A stretch of DNA of 64,000 bases. Origin: Microvirga sp. TS319. GTDB lineage: Bacteria; Pseudomonadota; Alphaproteobacteria; Rhizobiales; Beijerinckiaceae. The stretch lies in the NCBI RefSeq assembly GCF_041276405.1, contig NZ_JBGGGT010000001.1, forward strand, positions 1,372,501-1,436,500, read 5' to 3'. The first letter of the stretch is position 1. The number at the start of each line of letters is the position of its first letter. Below are positions 1-8,634 of this stretch, in pieces. A program made the position numbers and the translations under genes. Below the pieces are notes generated by a model that worked only from the letters and a program-made list of their open reading frames with translations, was not told where the DNA came from and searched no databases.

Positions 1-115
1 GACCGCCTCGTTGATGATTTCAGCCGGGAAACGGAAGCCGCGGTACGAGTTGGGAGTCATGCTCATGCCCGAGCCCCTGCCACAGACCTGAACTTTACCT
101 AACCTGACAGTACCC
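1..115 (-). mobile_element. IS6-like element remnant, 5' end, cut by the window edge
   Basis: On the minus strand, positions 60 to 1 read MTPNSYRGFRFPAEIINEAV, the start of an IS6-type transposase; compare MTKPVSYKRHRFPPEII at 11.7 kb. The gene runs off the left edge, so its completeness is unknown. Upstream of the start, the sequence near 93-115 reads on the minus strand as GGGTACTGTCAGGTTAGG, resembling the terminal repeat of the 11.8 kb copy (GGTGTTGTCAGGTTAACTC). I therefore place the element end at about 115. Confidence 0.7.
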
Positions 116-148
116 GAGGATGGGGAGGTTCGCTGGTTGAAGGGCCTC

Positions 149-811
149 TTACCAAGCAGCAGAGTGAAGTCGCCGTTTCCAGCGCTCCTGGCGCGGGAGT
201 TGAGCAGCGGCCTCACGTCTGGTGTGCCGACGATGATCGGTCTGCGGTGATCTATTTACAGGCAGAGCTCCAACCCCTTGCGTTTCAGATGCTGCCTCTG
301 GCTGGGACAAAGGCTCGGGCTCTATCACCGGATCGACTATCTTTGAGGCCTTCTTCCGGGGCTTCCGTGGCTTTGTCTTCGTGCTCTCGGGCTCTTGAAC
401 TTGATCCTCAGGAATAGGTGACGCGCCTTCTTCACCAGAAGGAGCGCCTGCCTGAGCCAGAACTTCCGGCATCACGGGAGTGTCTGTGGGTGCATCAATC
501 GCGCCTTTAGAGGAAATCGTAGTCAGGTCGAACTCTATCTGCCTCTGCTGGAGCTTTGATCTTGAAGTGCCCTTGCGACGAATAGGCTCGACGACCTCCG
601 AGTTGCTCCACACTGGCTCAAGGATGCTGGCCAGGATGCGTGGGGCAGCCGCTGGCTGAGCGATCGCTTGCGGCTCTTCTTTCTGGACGATCGTTGGGGC
701 TTGAGCCGGCGTCAGCGCGAACAGACGCGTTGGTGCGAGTTGATGACGCTGTCCATGAGTGCGGGACTTCTTGATCTCAACAGAAAAAGGTTTTGGTTTT
801 CGCTTCATCAC
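149..811 (-). CDS. hypothetical proline/lysine-rich, probably disordered protein
   Basis: The 220-residue product opens with the basic stretch MMKRKPKPFSVEIKKSR. The middle is rich in Pro, Glu and Gln, followed by a lysine/arginine block (TKPRKPRKKASK) and a basic tail ending ERWKRRLHSAAW. No enzyme motif, signal peptide or membrane segment is visible. The composition suggests an intrinsically disordered, nucleic-acid-binding or scaffold protein, which is inference only. No strong ribosome binding site precedes the ATG. It ends about 30 bases from the IS6 remnant, so the tail could have been altered by that insertion. The separate reading frame at 3910-4503 encodes a protein of similar style. 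I do not recognise the family with certainty. Confidence 0.55.
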   Translation of the reverse strand: MMKRKPKPFSVEIKKSRTHGQRHQLAPTRLFALTPAQAPTIVQKEEPQAIAQPAAAPRILASILEPVWSNSEVVEPIRRKGTSRSKLQQRQIEFDLTTISSKGAIDAPTDTPVMPEVLAQAGAPSGEEGASPIPEDQVQEPESTKTKPRKPRKKASKIVDPVIEPEPLSQPEAASETQGVGALPVNRSPQTDHRRHTRREAAAQLPRQERWKRRLHSAAW

Positions 812-945
812 AGATGCTGATTGTGAGCTTGAAAAATGATGACCTAAGGGCTTGCTTGTGCGAGTTCAAGGTCAAGGACTTATGTTGCTGTTCCTCCAAA
901 CTCTTGGAGAGTTCAGTTCAGAACCAATTCTGCATTTGCGTCCGT

Positions 946-1818
946 CTAAGCAGCACGCCGGGTGAACAGCCTGTGCAACAGGCCAGGCTTGTCCCTTCGC
1001 GTGCTGATCTCGGCCACCCCACTCTTCAGCCGGCGCGCGGCATCAAGATAGGCCCGAGCCGGTGCGCCGCCGGGGTGGCCCAAGGTCACCGGCGCTCCAA
1101 CATTCGAGGAGCGCAGCACGTCCCCGCTCTCCGGGATGATTCCGAGCAGCGGAAGGGACAGGATCTCGAGCACGGTCTCCACCGTCGTGATCTCCCCGCG
1201 CCGGGCCCGAACGAGATCGTAACGGGTGAGGAGTAACTGCTTCTCGATGCGTTGTCCGTTCTCGGCTCGTGCGGTCTTCGCATCGAGCATGCCGATGATG
1301 CGGTCTGCATCGCGGATCGACGATACCTCCCGGTTCACGACGACCACGGCCACATCGGCATGCCGCATGGCCAGGGTCGCGCCTTTCTCGATGCCGGCCG
1401 GGCTGTCGCAGATGATCCATTCGAACAGCGCCCGCAGTTCGGCCATGATGCGGGCCACGCCGTCGTCGGTCAGGCTGTCCTTGTCGCGGCTCTGCGAGGC
1501 CGGCAGGAGCGCGAGCGTGTCGAGGCGCCTGTCGCGGGTGAGAGCCTGCGCGAGCTTGGCCTCGCCCTTGATGACGTTGATCAGGTCGAAGACCACCCGG
1601 CGCTCGGCCCCCATGACGAGATCCAGGTTGCGCAGCCCAACATCGAAGTCGACCAGAACAACCTTTTGGCCGCCCTGAGCCAGGGCCGCACCCAAGGCTG
1701 CCGTCGAGGTGGTCTTGCCGACGCCGCCCTTGCCGGAGGTCACCACCAGGACCCTGCCCTGCCTGGGTTTCGTCTTCGCCTTGGAGTGCTTTGGCCTTGG
1801 CTTCTTCATCGCTGGCAT
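946..1818 (-). CDS. minD: septum site-determining ATPase MinD
   Basis: MinD is a membrane-associated ParA-type ATPase that, with MinC and MinE, keeps the division septum at mid-cell. The 290-residue product has the deviant Walker A motif KGGVGKTT near residue 32, a switch region VDFDVGLRNLDL, a Walker B-like WIICDSPAG, and a C-terminal amphipathic tail (GLLHRLFTRR) matching the family's membrane-targeting helix. The N-terminus carries about 20 extra basic residues before RVLVVTSGKGG, so the true start could be internal; no strong ribosome binding site decides it. Neither minC nor minE is adjacent: the neighbours are a disordered hypothetical protein and a divergent flavodoxin. The family call is secure; function without its partners is uncertain. 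Confidence 0.93.
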   Translation of the reverse strand: MPAMKKPRPKHSKAKTKPRQGRVLVVTSGKGGVGKTTSTAALGAALAQGGQKVVLVDFDVGLRNLDLVMGAERRVVFDLINVIKGEAKLAQALTRDRRLDTLALLPASQSRDKDSLTDDGVARIMAELRALFEWIICDSPAGIEKGATLAMRHADVAVVVVNREVSSIRDADRIIGMLDAKTARAENGQRIEKQLLLTRYDLVRARRGEITTVETVLEILSLPLLGIIPESGDVLRSSNVGAPVTLGHPGGAPARAYLDAARRLKSGVAEISTRRDKPGLLHRLFTRRAA

Positions 1819-2004
1819 CTTTCAGGAGAGACCGTGAGGAGGCACGGCACCCACGCAAGCACAGACGGTTCAAGCAGCGGCAAAACGGAACGGAGCCGGA
1901 ACGAACGCGAGCGGCAACAGCCATGCCCCCGATCAGCGAACCTATTCGGCGCCCAGAATGGTTACCAGACCGTTAAGATGGCTAATCCACTCCATCGAGG
2001 TGCG

Positions 2005-2496
2005 ATGAAAACCCTTCTGATCGCGTATCATTCGATGACCGGAGGCACCCGTCAGATGGTAGAGGCTGCGGCCCGTGGCGCAGCTTCGGAGCCGACCGTT
2101 CGCGTGCGCCTGCTTCCGGCGCCGGATGCTCAGGCCGCCGACCTCCTCGAGGCGGACGGCTACATCTTTGGCACTCCCGAGAACTTGGCCGCCATGGCCG
2201 GACTGATGAAGGACTTCTTCGACCGGACCTACTATCCGGCGCTTGATCGTATCAGCGGGCGCCCCTACGCGACGCTGATCTGCGCCGGCGGCGACGGCCA
2301 CAACGCCGCGCGTCAAGTGGAGCGCATCGCGACCGGGTGGCGGCTCAAAGCCATTGCGGATCCGCTGATCGTCTGTACCCACGCCCAGACACCGGAAGCG
2401 ATCCTGGCCCCAAAGGTCATCGGTCCAGACGATTTGATGCGCTGCGAAGAGCTCGGGGCAGCTCTGGCGGCAGGAATGAGCATCGGGGTGTTCTAG
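2005..2496 (+). CDS. flavodoxin-fold NAD(P)H-dependent oxidoreductase-like protein
   Basis: The 163-residue product starts MKTLLIAYHSMTGGTRQM, the phosphate-binding loop of flavodoxins (S/T-x-T-G-x-T), and continues with YIFGTPENLAAMAGLMKDFFDR, typical of WrbA/flavodoxin-like FMN proteins, and CAGGDGHNAARQ near the flavin site. It probably binds FMN and transfers electrons to an unknown partner. The ATG at 2005 is preceded by GAGG five bases upstream. A much longer open frame extends upstream, but it is only the antisense of minD. It is divergent from minD, about 190 bases apart. Confidence 0.8.
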   Translation: MKTLLIAYHSMTGGTRQMVEAAARGAASEPTVRVRLLPAPDAQAADLLEADGYIFGTPENLAAMAGLMKDFFDRTYYPALDRISGRPYATLICAGGDGHNAARQVERIATGWRLKAIADPLIVCTHAQTPEAILAPKVIGPDDLMRCEELGAALAAGMSIGVF

Positions 2497-2585
2497 GAAG
2501 CCTGGCGCAGGGGCCTATCGGAGCAGACATTCTCTGTTGCGAGGAGCCGGACCGGGCTGAACCGGGAGGAGGCAGCTGCTAGCCT

Positions 2586-2819
2586 TCAATGGGTGGCGTT
2601 GGAACCGCCTTCGAGTGCACCTCCCTTTTCCAGAACGATCTGCCCAAGGGCTGCGAGCGCATGCGCCATCACGTTGGACCGGTCGCTGTCGGGCGCGAGC
2701 AGGATTAGGTCGGCGAGACTCTCGACCATCATGGAGGCCATCTCGACCAGGTTGGTGTCGCCGCGTGCAAAGCGCTCCTGCACAAGCTGGTTGATCTCAC
2801 AGTGCAAACAGTCGGACAT
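2586..2819 (-). CDS. small conserved-looking hypothetical protein
   Basis: A 77-residue soluble protein begins MSDCLHCEINQLVQERF, with a CxxC pair near the N-terminus followed by a helical region (EMASMMVESLADLILLAP). A good ribosome binding site (GAGGG, eight bases before the ATG at 2819) supports translation. It has no membrane segment. The CxxC could bind a metal, but two cysteines alone are weak evidence. It is convergent with the flavodoxin gene. The function is unknown. Confidence 0.65.
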   Translation of the reverse strand: MSDCLHCEINQLVQERFARGDTNLVEMASMMVESLADLILLAPDSDRSNVMAHALAALGQIVLEKGGALEGGSNATH

Positions 2820-2972
2820 TTCATTTCCCTCTTTGGCAGCGGATCAGATCTGGCCTGCGCGCGACGCCGCTTTAGCAAGGCTTTTAGGAGCTGTCTCGCC
2901 AAGATGCGGGTGCGAGCGAGCCGCTGTGACAAGGAGGAGACTACACCTTCGCGCTGTCAAAAGTACCACGAG

Positions 2973-3925
2973 CTATCGGCCATGCTGGGCCTGCAGAGCC
3001 CGGGCCAGCTCGCGAATGATGGCATCATCAATTCCAGGATCATCGATTTCCTCATCCGCCTTGGTGTCCGATCCAGGTACCGGCGTCTCTGACGGCGGAG
3101 AGGAGCCGGCCGCCCGGTTGTAACCGATCTGCAGCCGGCGCTGGATGTAGCTCGTCGACGCCTTCTTGTGCCGGAGCACAATTCCGACAGCCTGCTCGTA
3201 GATGTCCGACGCTCCCAAGCCCACATCGTCATCCTCTGCAGGAAGCTCCGGCGCTTCGAGGTCCTCGGCCTCCTCGTCATCCGCCGTCACGGCATCGAGG
3301 TAGACCGGCTCGCCCTGGCGCTTGAGGTGGTTGACCACCTTTTCCACTTCCTCGTCGGAGCAGAAGGGGCCGTGGACACGGGTGATGCGTCCGCCGCCGG
3401 CCATGTAGAGCATGTCGCCCTGGCCCAGGAGCTGTTCGGCGCCCATTTCCCCCAAGATCGTGCGGCTGTCGATCTTGGACGTGACCTGGAACGAGATGCG
3501 GGTCGGGAAGTTCGCCTTGATCGTGCCGGTGATCACGTCGACCGAGGGGCGCTGGGTCGCCAGGATCACGTGGATGCCGGCGGCGCGCGCCATCTGGGCC
3601 AGGCGCTGGATCGCGCCTTCGATCTCCTTGCCGGCCACCATCATCAGGTCGGCCATCTCGTCCACGATCACCACGATGTAGGGCAAGGGATCGAGATCCA
3701 TCACCTCGTCCTCGTAGATCGCCTCGCCCGTCTCGCGGTCGAAGCCGGTCTGCACCGTGCGGGTGATGGTTTCTCCGCGCGCCTTGGCTTCGCTCACGCG
3801 GGCGTTGAAGCCGTCGATGTTGCGCACCCCGAGCTTCGACATCTTGCGATAGCGGTCCTCCATCTCGCGCACCGCCCAGCGCAAGGCGATGATCGCCTTC
3901 TTCGGGCGGTCACCACGGGGGTGAG
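2973..3925 (-). pseudogene. ftsK: FtsK/SpoIIIE DNA translocase fragment, truncated at both ends
   Basis: FtsK pumps DNA during chromosome dimer resolution. Only part of the motor remains: homology starts at LTPVVT (complement of about 3925), loses one base at 3906-3908 (GAC reduced to GC), then continues [31 protein letters not shown] (Walker B), [14 protein letters not shown] and LGQGDMLYM. The Walker A nucleotide-binding loop, linker and N-terminal membrane helices are absent. At the other end the DNA-reading gamma winged helix stops at [13 protein letters not shown] (near 3108), and an unrelated acidic tail ending RALQAQHGR follows. The fragment cannot hydrolyse ATP and appears inserted next to or inside the gene at 3910-4503. 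Confidence 0.85.
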
Positions 3926-4503
3926 CTACCGACGGCCTCCATGAGAGGACCCGTGTCAGGATCATCGTCGGTCGTAGCATTCGGCATGATCGGCGTGAAG
4001 GTGTTACCCAACCTGAACGGTTGAATGGAAACGGTACTTGCCTGCCAGGCAAAGCTCGCTGTCACCGGCGCAACCCAAGAGGCGTTCTGCAAACGCTGAG
4101 GCCCTCCTTCAGAGGTCATTGCGTCCTCGCGTAGGGATGCTGTCACGTCTGTCTCGACCGGGTGAAGAGCTTCTACTGGAGGCACCGGCTCGACAGCTTC
4201 CGCACCCGTTGTGGTCCTTGTTTCAAGAGCCATGCTTGGTTCGGTGCTTTCCTCTGGCTCACCTCCGAACTCCGCTTCGATCTGGGCAAGTTGGCGATGC
4301 ACAACAGGAGCCGATTGGGGCTGTGGCGTCGACAGAAGCTGCCCAACCGAGGGTGATGCGGGGCGTTTTGAGGAAACCAAAGGGCGGCGCTCGGAAATAG
4401 ATCTGGGGCGGGTCAAATGAGTTTCTTTCAATTCTGTTTCTTGTTGTGATGCCCGGCCCGGATGGTCTGGGATGCGGGTCAAAACGAGATTCCGGTCGAC
4501 CAC
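3910..4503 (-). CDS. hypothetical disordered protein, possibly interrupted by the ftsK fragment
   Basis: The 197-residue frame starts at GTG 4503 with GGAAGG five bases upstream. It begins [16 protein letters not shown] and is rich in Ser, Pro, Glu and Thr throughout, with no recognisable domain. It terminates ([10 protein letters not shown]) exactly where ftsK homology begins. The acidic tail after the ftsK fragment (2973 to about 3107) also begins with GSSPP, so the original gene may have continued there before an ftsK segment was inserted; this is inference. It resembles the 149-811 product in style. Its authenticity is moderate, and its tail is probably not native. Confidence 0.45.
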   Translation of the reverse strand: MVDRNLVLTRIPDHPGRASQQETELKETHLTRPRSISERRPLVSSKRPASPSVGQLLSTPQPQSAPVVHRQLAQIEAEFGGEPEESTEPSMALETRTTTGAEAVEPVPPVEALHPVETDVTASLREDAMTSEGGPQRLQNASWVAPVTASFAWQASTVSIQPFRLGNTFTPIMPNATTDDDPDTGPLMEAVGSSPPW

Positions 4504-4989
4504 AAACGCCTTCCACCAGCCCGGTTCCGGCAGGCCTGCGGCCGCTCACGGCATCGTCTAGGAGAGATTGGTCGCGCCATAATCCTGACGATCCGGCGCA
4601 AGACGGCGGCGCGGCGGACAAAACGGGGGTTTCGAGATCGGTCGCATGATCTCTGGGCACCTGGATGCCGCGTGTTCGGCGCTGTTAAGGATCCCCAATG
4701 ATTTAGGCACAACAGGTAAAAGGAGGGTTAGAGGCGAGACGTGGAGCTCAGGCTGAGGACGTGTCCCGAACGCCTTCAGATGTTCCAGCCTCTTCGAAGG
4801 AAGAGATCTGTCTTCAGCCGAGTGCAGCAGCATCAACGAAGCTTACTTGGGTCCTGTTGTCGAAATACGACACAGTCAGTGTTTCTGCTGTACTGACCTA
4901 GTGTTGACACTCCGTTCATGTCTAGTGCGCATCCTCAGCCGAGCACAAGGCTGCAGCAACACAGGACTTATGTCAGTCAGGGGTGCACC
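4504..4989. other. about 490 bases without a supported gene
   Basis: Several short overlapping reading frames occur here on both strands, but none has a credible start, ribosome binding site or recognisable motif. The stretch may hold the promoter for the minus-strand gene ending at 3910 and for the plus-strand gene beginning at 4990. I see no repeat or hairpin of note. Confidence 0.5.
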
Positions 4990-5277
4990 ATGAGCGATAC
5001 GCACGCAAGTCAACGAGGATCGGTAACCAAGCTCCAACCCGTCGCGGCTCCGCCCATTGATGAGAATACGGCTTCCGTGATCGACCTGTTGCAGGAACAT
5101 CTGCGGCTCGCCCGCGAGGGAAAGCTGCGCTCGCTTGCCGTGGTGTCCGTGTCCGCCGATGGCTCGGCGATTGGAACCCAGTGGTCGTGCGATCCTTGTG
5201 ATATGGCATCCTTGCAAAGGCCAACGTGGCGCACTGGTGTCCGAGGCGAACCCTTCGTGACGGCCATTCAAGATTGA
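4990..5277 (+). CDS. small hypothetical protein
   Basis: The frame from ATG 4990 encodes about 95 residues, MSDTHASQRGSVTKLQPV onward. The central part SVIDLLQEHLRLAREGKLRS followed by LAVVSVSADGSAIGTQWSC resembles small phage- or plasmid-associated proteins with a helix, a strand and a conserved GTxWSC-like motif; I cannot name the family. Upstream in-frame starts exist (4918), but the ATG chosen begins a sequence of normal composition. After WSC the sequence becomes less protein-like, so a frameshift near 5190 is possible. The function is unknown. Confidence 0.5.
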   Translation: MSDTHASQRGSVTKLQPVAAPPIDENTASVIDLLQEHLRLAREGKLRSLAVVSVSADGSAIGTQWSCDPCDMASLQRPTWRTGVRGEPFVTAIQD

Positions 5278-5457
5278 GGCCGGAAACTACACCGTCGCGT
5301 CCCACGAGGACGCTTGCGCCCTGGCACTGCGAGCCTACGCAGAACCAGCGTGTCGCAGGTCCTGATGCAGCAGGCTATAGTACAGCAAGTTGGTCGCGCC
5401 CTGCGACGTTAGGACCTCGGAGAGCGAGCATTCTTCGTCGGAGGCTTTCAGTATCGC

Positions 5458-6027
5458 ATGAGCGACAGGCCCACCAACCTCCCAGCGACCCACAAAACAT
5501 CGACGATATTCCCCATGAAGCCGGAAGACAGGTACGTTGTCATCGACGTCGAGACAGCGCAATCGTATGATCATATCATCGAAATCGCCGCTGTTGAGGT
5601 CATCGGCAGGACGATCTCGCCTCGCACGTTTGTCCGACGGGTCAAACCCCGGTCAGCCATGAGCCCTTTCTGCTACGCAGTGCATCGCATTTCGTTGGCC
5701 GACCTGGAGGAGGAGCCGTACTTCGAGCATGTTGTTCACGACCTGATTGACTTCGTGGGCAACGACACCATCATCGCTCACAATTACGCTTACGAGTACA
5801 ATACGCTCAAACGAGAGTTCGAGCGTGCAGACCAGCCGACCTATGCAAGAGACCGCTTCGTGTGCACCATGGCTCTGGCGAAGCGATCCGGTCTTCCTGG
5901 CAAACTCCGTCAGGCCTGTGCACAAGTTGGCATCGGCATTGCTCACTTGCGGGCCGAGCACGATGCCTTGAACGATGCACTGCTGGCTGCTCATCTGTTT
6001 CTGGAGCTTAGCCCGATCGAACAATGA
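5458..6027 (+). CDS. DnaQ-like 3'-5' exonuclease (DEDDh family)
   Basis: The product resembles the proofreading epsilon subunit of DNA polymerase III or a stand-alone RNase T/ExoX-type nuclease. Exo I is VVIDVETAQ (Asp and Glu metal ligands), Exo II is TIIAHNYAYEYNTL with an Asn/Tyr-rich variant of the usual H-N-x2-F-D, and Exo III is AEHDALNDAL with the DEDDh histidine and aspartate. Exo II has no Asp at the usual position, so activity may be altered. The start at 5458 has GGAGG 13 bases upstream; an internal ATG at 5515 (MKPEDRYVVID) begins closer to the domain but lacks a ribosome binding site. At up to 189 residues it is a single-domain protein, not a polymerase subunit with a tau-binding tail. 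Confidence 0.85.
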   Translation: MSDRPTNLPATHKTSTIFPMKPEDRYVVIDVETAQSYDHIIEIAAVEVIGRTISPRTFVRRVKPRSAMSPFCYAVHRISLADLEEEPYFEHVVHDLIDFVGNDTIIAHNYAYEYNTLKREFERADQPTYARDRFVCTMALAKRSGLPGKLRQACAQVGIGIAHLRAEHDALNDALLAAHLFLELSPIEQ

Positions 6028-6174
6028 AACCGGTCCCGCCGTCGCGCGAGCCTTGATTTCGCGCTGATCGGCGATCGATGGACTGCCTTACAAGGGACGT
6101 CACGCCGGTGCATGACGGCCATGAGGCTTCCAATCATTGCCATATGTTGCGAACGAGAGCCGCCGATGGCGCGC

Positions 6175-6428
6175 TCACAGGTCCGTATAGCCCTTGTGCT
6201 GCTGGGCTGTCGCCCAGGTCTCCAGCGCCTGAGCGGCTTGGGTCTCATCGGAGAAGATCTCGACCCGCTCCCAGCCTCTGGATCCGACCGGCCCCAGTTG
6301 CGGACCAGCCGGATCGTGCCGAACAGATCACGCTCGATCATCAGGCTGAAGAACCGCGCCCTGCCCTGCTCCGAGGCACGCCGGTAGAGCACCCGGTGGT
6401 GCCGGATGGGCGAGCGGGCATCGGGCAT
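6175..6428 (-). pseudogene. WGR-domain protein, frameshifted
   Basis: The minus frame from 6428 reads MPDARSPIRHHRVLYRRASEQGRARFF and IRLVRNWGR, the start of a WGR domain (a small nucleic-acid-binding module). The frame then shifts: after NWGR a one-base deletion near 6296-6300 moves the rest, GSRGWERVEIFSDETQAA then ALETWATAQQHKGYTDL, into another frame that ends with TGA at 6175-6177. Repaired, the gene would encode about 84 residues, the usual size of stand-alone WGR proteins. It sits in a run of decayed genes with the CYTH pseudogene upstream. Confidence 0.8.
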
Positions 6429-6441
6429 TTCCCAGCGGTCC

Positions 6442-7108
6442 TTACGCGGGTTTGCCTTTCGGGTGTGTCCGCTCCATGTCGCGCATCATGGCGTCCTCGA
6501 TCTCGTCGAGGTTGACTCCGACGGATTCACCGCGGGTCTGCGCCTCGGGCCGAGTGACGGTCCTCTGCGCTGGGGCGGAGAAGCGGCTGTCCAGCGTATC
6601 GACCAGGCTGTTGAGCGCGGCATCGGACAGCGAGATCTCCGGAGCCACATCGAGCCCTCCCAGGGCCATGGACCGATGAGTATAGCGAAGATCTCCCGTC
6701 ACCTCAGGGCCAAACCACTCGGGAGGACCACCCCCCACGCCTCCTCTGCGGTGTCAAACGCCAGGGTGACGAGGTGCAGGACACAGGGGCGGAGGATTTT
6801 GTCGACCAGGGCCGGATTGTCGCCGAGCGGCAGGACGGTCCGGCTGTAGTCGACTGCGCCGGCGCAGGCCCCGAGCAGTGCCTCGGCCTGGGCCCGCGGG
6901 ATGTCGGCCTCGTCCTCGACCTCGCCGTGAGAGCCGGCCGCGGTGAGGATCAGCACGCCTCTGTCCTCCTCGAGGCGGACCCAGGCGGACCGCTCCCGCT
7001 GTTGGGGAAAGAAGCCTTCGATGTAGCGCAGCCCACCCCGCTCGCGCCGGATCAGGCGGGCGAAGGACGGGGGAAGGACAGGGGAAGGAGAAAGTGGCGA
7101 ACAGTCAT
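6442..7108 (-). pseudogene. CYTH-domain (triphosphate tunnel enzyme-like) protein, frameshifted
   Basis: CYTH proteins hydrolyse triphosphates or act as class IV adenylate cyclases. Pieces lie in different frames: MTVRHFLLPLS from ATG 7108; FARLIRRERGGLRYIEGFF through DNPALVDKILRPCVLHLV to FDTAEEAW; and EWFGPEVTGDLRYTHRSM then PEISLSDAALNSLVDTLD, ending at 6442. The last block matches the family's W-x-G-x-E-V-T-x-D signature. One shift lies in a C-rich run near 7085, the other in the run of six G near 6735. The intact gene would be about 220 residues. Homopolymer indels could also be sequencing errors, but the neighbouring WGR gene is also broken. Confidence 0.75.
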
Positions 7109-7247
7109 GAAACCAAAGAACTGAAAGGGATTGCGGACGCCTGCTCTTGGTACAGGGTGGGCGACGAGCGAGGCAACCCTGAAACCTGCAATATGGTCTC
7201 TGCTCAGCGCTAAGCCCGAGACTTCCCACGCCGGCCTTCGTGCCTTA

Positions 7248-8558
7248 TCAAGCGACGCTAGAACGCTTCGTGCGCAAGGCTGTTAGGACCGGTGTCGGCG
7301 CGCCGAGCGCATGATCGAGGATCGCGCCTGCTATGATTGCGGCCTTGGCGAGTTGATCGCCCGTGACGAGATCGCGCTTGTCCTTCGGCGTCAGGAGAAA
7401 ACGCAGGGCTGATTGCGGCCGGTTGAAGCCAGCCAACAGGCGAAAGGCCGGAATGCCATCGGCGGCGAAATTGGCGTGGTCGGAGTTTTCCTTGAAGGGC
7501 TCGAACATGTCGAGGGACAGATCAGTGTCGCGCAAGGCTTCCCTCAAGAAGGCTGGAAGCGCCACGAAATCGGATGTCAACGCGGTGAAATGATCGTCCC
7601 CGGCGACAGCATCGAGGTTAATGTTAAGAACGATCCTTTGGCGCTCCGCCTCGCTCAAACCGTCGAGCCAGCGGCGCGAGCCACCGAGGTTCCACTCCTC
7701 CGCTGAGAAGAGGCAGATTTTGACCGTGCGTCGCAGCGGCGCCGGCTGCGACGCCACCGCCCGCGCGAGGGCGATCGCCACGGCAAGGCCGCTGGCATTG
7801 TCGATAGCGCTTTCCCCCAGCGGATGTCCGTCCACATGAGCGCTGACAACGATGGTCTCACCGCTCTCGCCGGGGAAGGTGGCGACGATCGTTGCGAGAA
7901 GCGCAGTCACATCGCGCCCGACGCAGACGATCCTCGCGCTGACGGCGCTTCCTCCGGAGTCCGTGAGGCGCACCGCCGCCTCTGCGCTGAGCCCCAGCGC
8001 CGGAATGCCACCCTTGCCGGTGCGGCCGTTCGACCCGGAAATCGGTCCGACGCCGGCTTCGGGAAACGCGATGAGGAAAGCCGCGGCACCGCTCTCTTCG
8101 GCGAGGCGCACTTTCACGTCCCGATGCATGTGATCGTGCATGAACGGGTATTCGTGCCGCACTAGCGCGATACGGCCGGCGAGTCTGTGTCGCTCGCGCG
8201 CGAAATCCTCAGGTCGGCCGAGACCGAGATCCACGACCTCGGCGGTCAGCCCCTCGAGCGCGGTCGAAGCCGTGCCGAGGAGCGGCGTCGCGGGGAGGAC
8301 CTCGCCGCTATCCGCGTGAGTGAGGCTGACCCTCACCGCCTCCCACACGGGAAAGGCGTCCTCACTCACAGTCACGTGGCTGCCGGAGATTGCCCTAAGC
8401 CGGTCTGCAGACCAGCGGGCGGCCTCGCGCTCACCAGCGGTGCCTGCGAGGCGCCCGCCAAAACTGCAGAGGGTGTGAAAATCGGCGAGAAGTGCGTGAT
8501 CAGCGCCCAGAGTGCGCAGGATGGCTGGGAGATCGTTCGCCGAGCGATAAACTGTCAT
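7248..8558 (-). CDS. M28 family zinc peptidase with PA domain
   Basis: The 436-residue product is an aminopeptidase-like enzyme of the co-catalytic zinc M28 family. Metal ligands are visible in order: His in VVSAHVDGHP, Asp in AIDNASG, the catalytic base and ligand Glu pair in LFSAEEWNLGGS, Asp in NINLDAVAGDDH, and His in ENSDHANFAADG. Residues of about 90-215 form a protease-associated (PA) insert. There is no signal peptide, so it is probably cytoplasmic and hydrolyses imported peptides or N-acyl amino acids. It is the downstream gene of a solute-binding protein on the same strand 76 bases away, suggesting uptake and hydrolysis of one substrate. It is full length. Confidence 0.88.
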   Translation of the reverse strand: MTVYRSANDLPAILRTLGADHALLADFHTLCSFGGRLAGTAGEREAARWSADRLRAISGSHVTVSEDAFPVWEAVRVSLTHADSGEVLPATPLLGTASTALEGLTAEVVDLGLGRPEDFARERHRLAGRIALVRHEYPFMHDHMHRDVKVRLAEESGAAAFLIAFPEAGVGPISGSNGRTGKGGIPALGLSAEAAVRLTDSGGSAVSARIVCVGRDVTALLATIVATFPGESGETIVVSAHVDGHPLGESAIDNASGLAVAIALARAVASQPAPLRRTVKICLFSAEEWNLGGSRRWLDGLSEAERQRIVLNINLDAVAGDDHFTALTSDFVALPAFLREALRDTDLSLDMFEPFKENSDHANFAADGIPAFRLLAGFNRPQSALRFLLTPKDKRDLVTGDQLAKAAIIAGAILDHALGAPTPVLTALRTKRSSVA

Positions 8559-8588
8559 GGGACTTGCTTAAATCTGTGGTGCGAACTT

Positions 8589-8614
8589 GGACAGGCGCCG
8601 GGCGGTGCCTGTCC
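8589..8614 (-). terminator. intercistronic hairpin between the binding protein and M28 peptidase genes
   Basis: GGACAGGC at 8589-8596 pairs perfectly with GCCTGTCC at 8607-8614 around a ten-base GC-rich loop. No T run follows on the minus strand, so this is more likely an mRNA-stabilising or attenuating hairpin than a full terminator. Confidence 0.5.
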
Positions 8615-8634
8615 GATGGACGATCGAGGCGGGA

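Noticed and set aside
1252..2496. A 414-residue plus-strand frame across the minD region
   Set aside because: Its first 250 codons are only the antisense of minD; the real gene begins at ATG 2005 with its own ribosome binding site.
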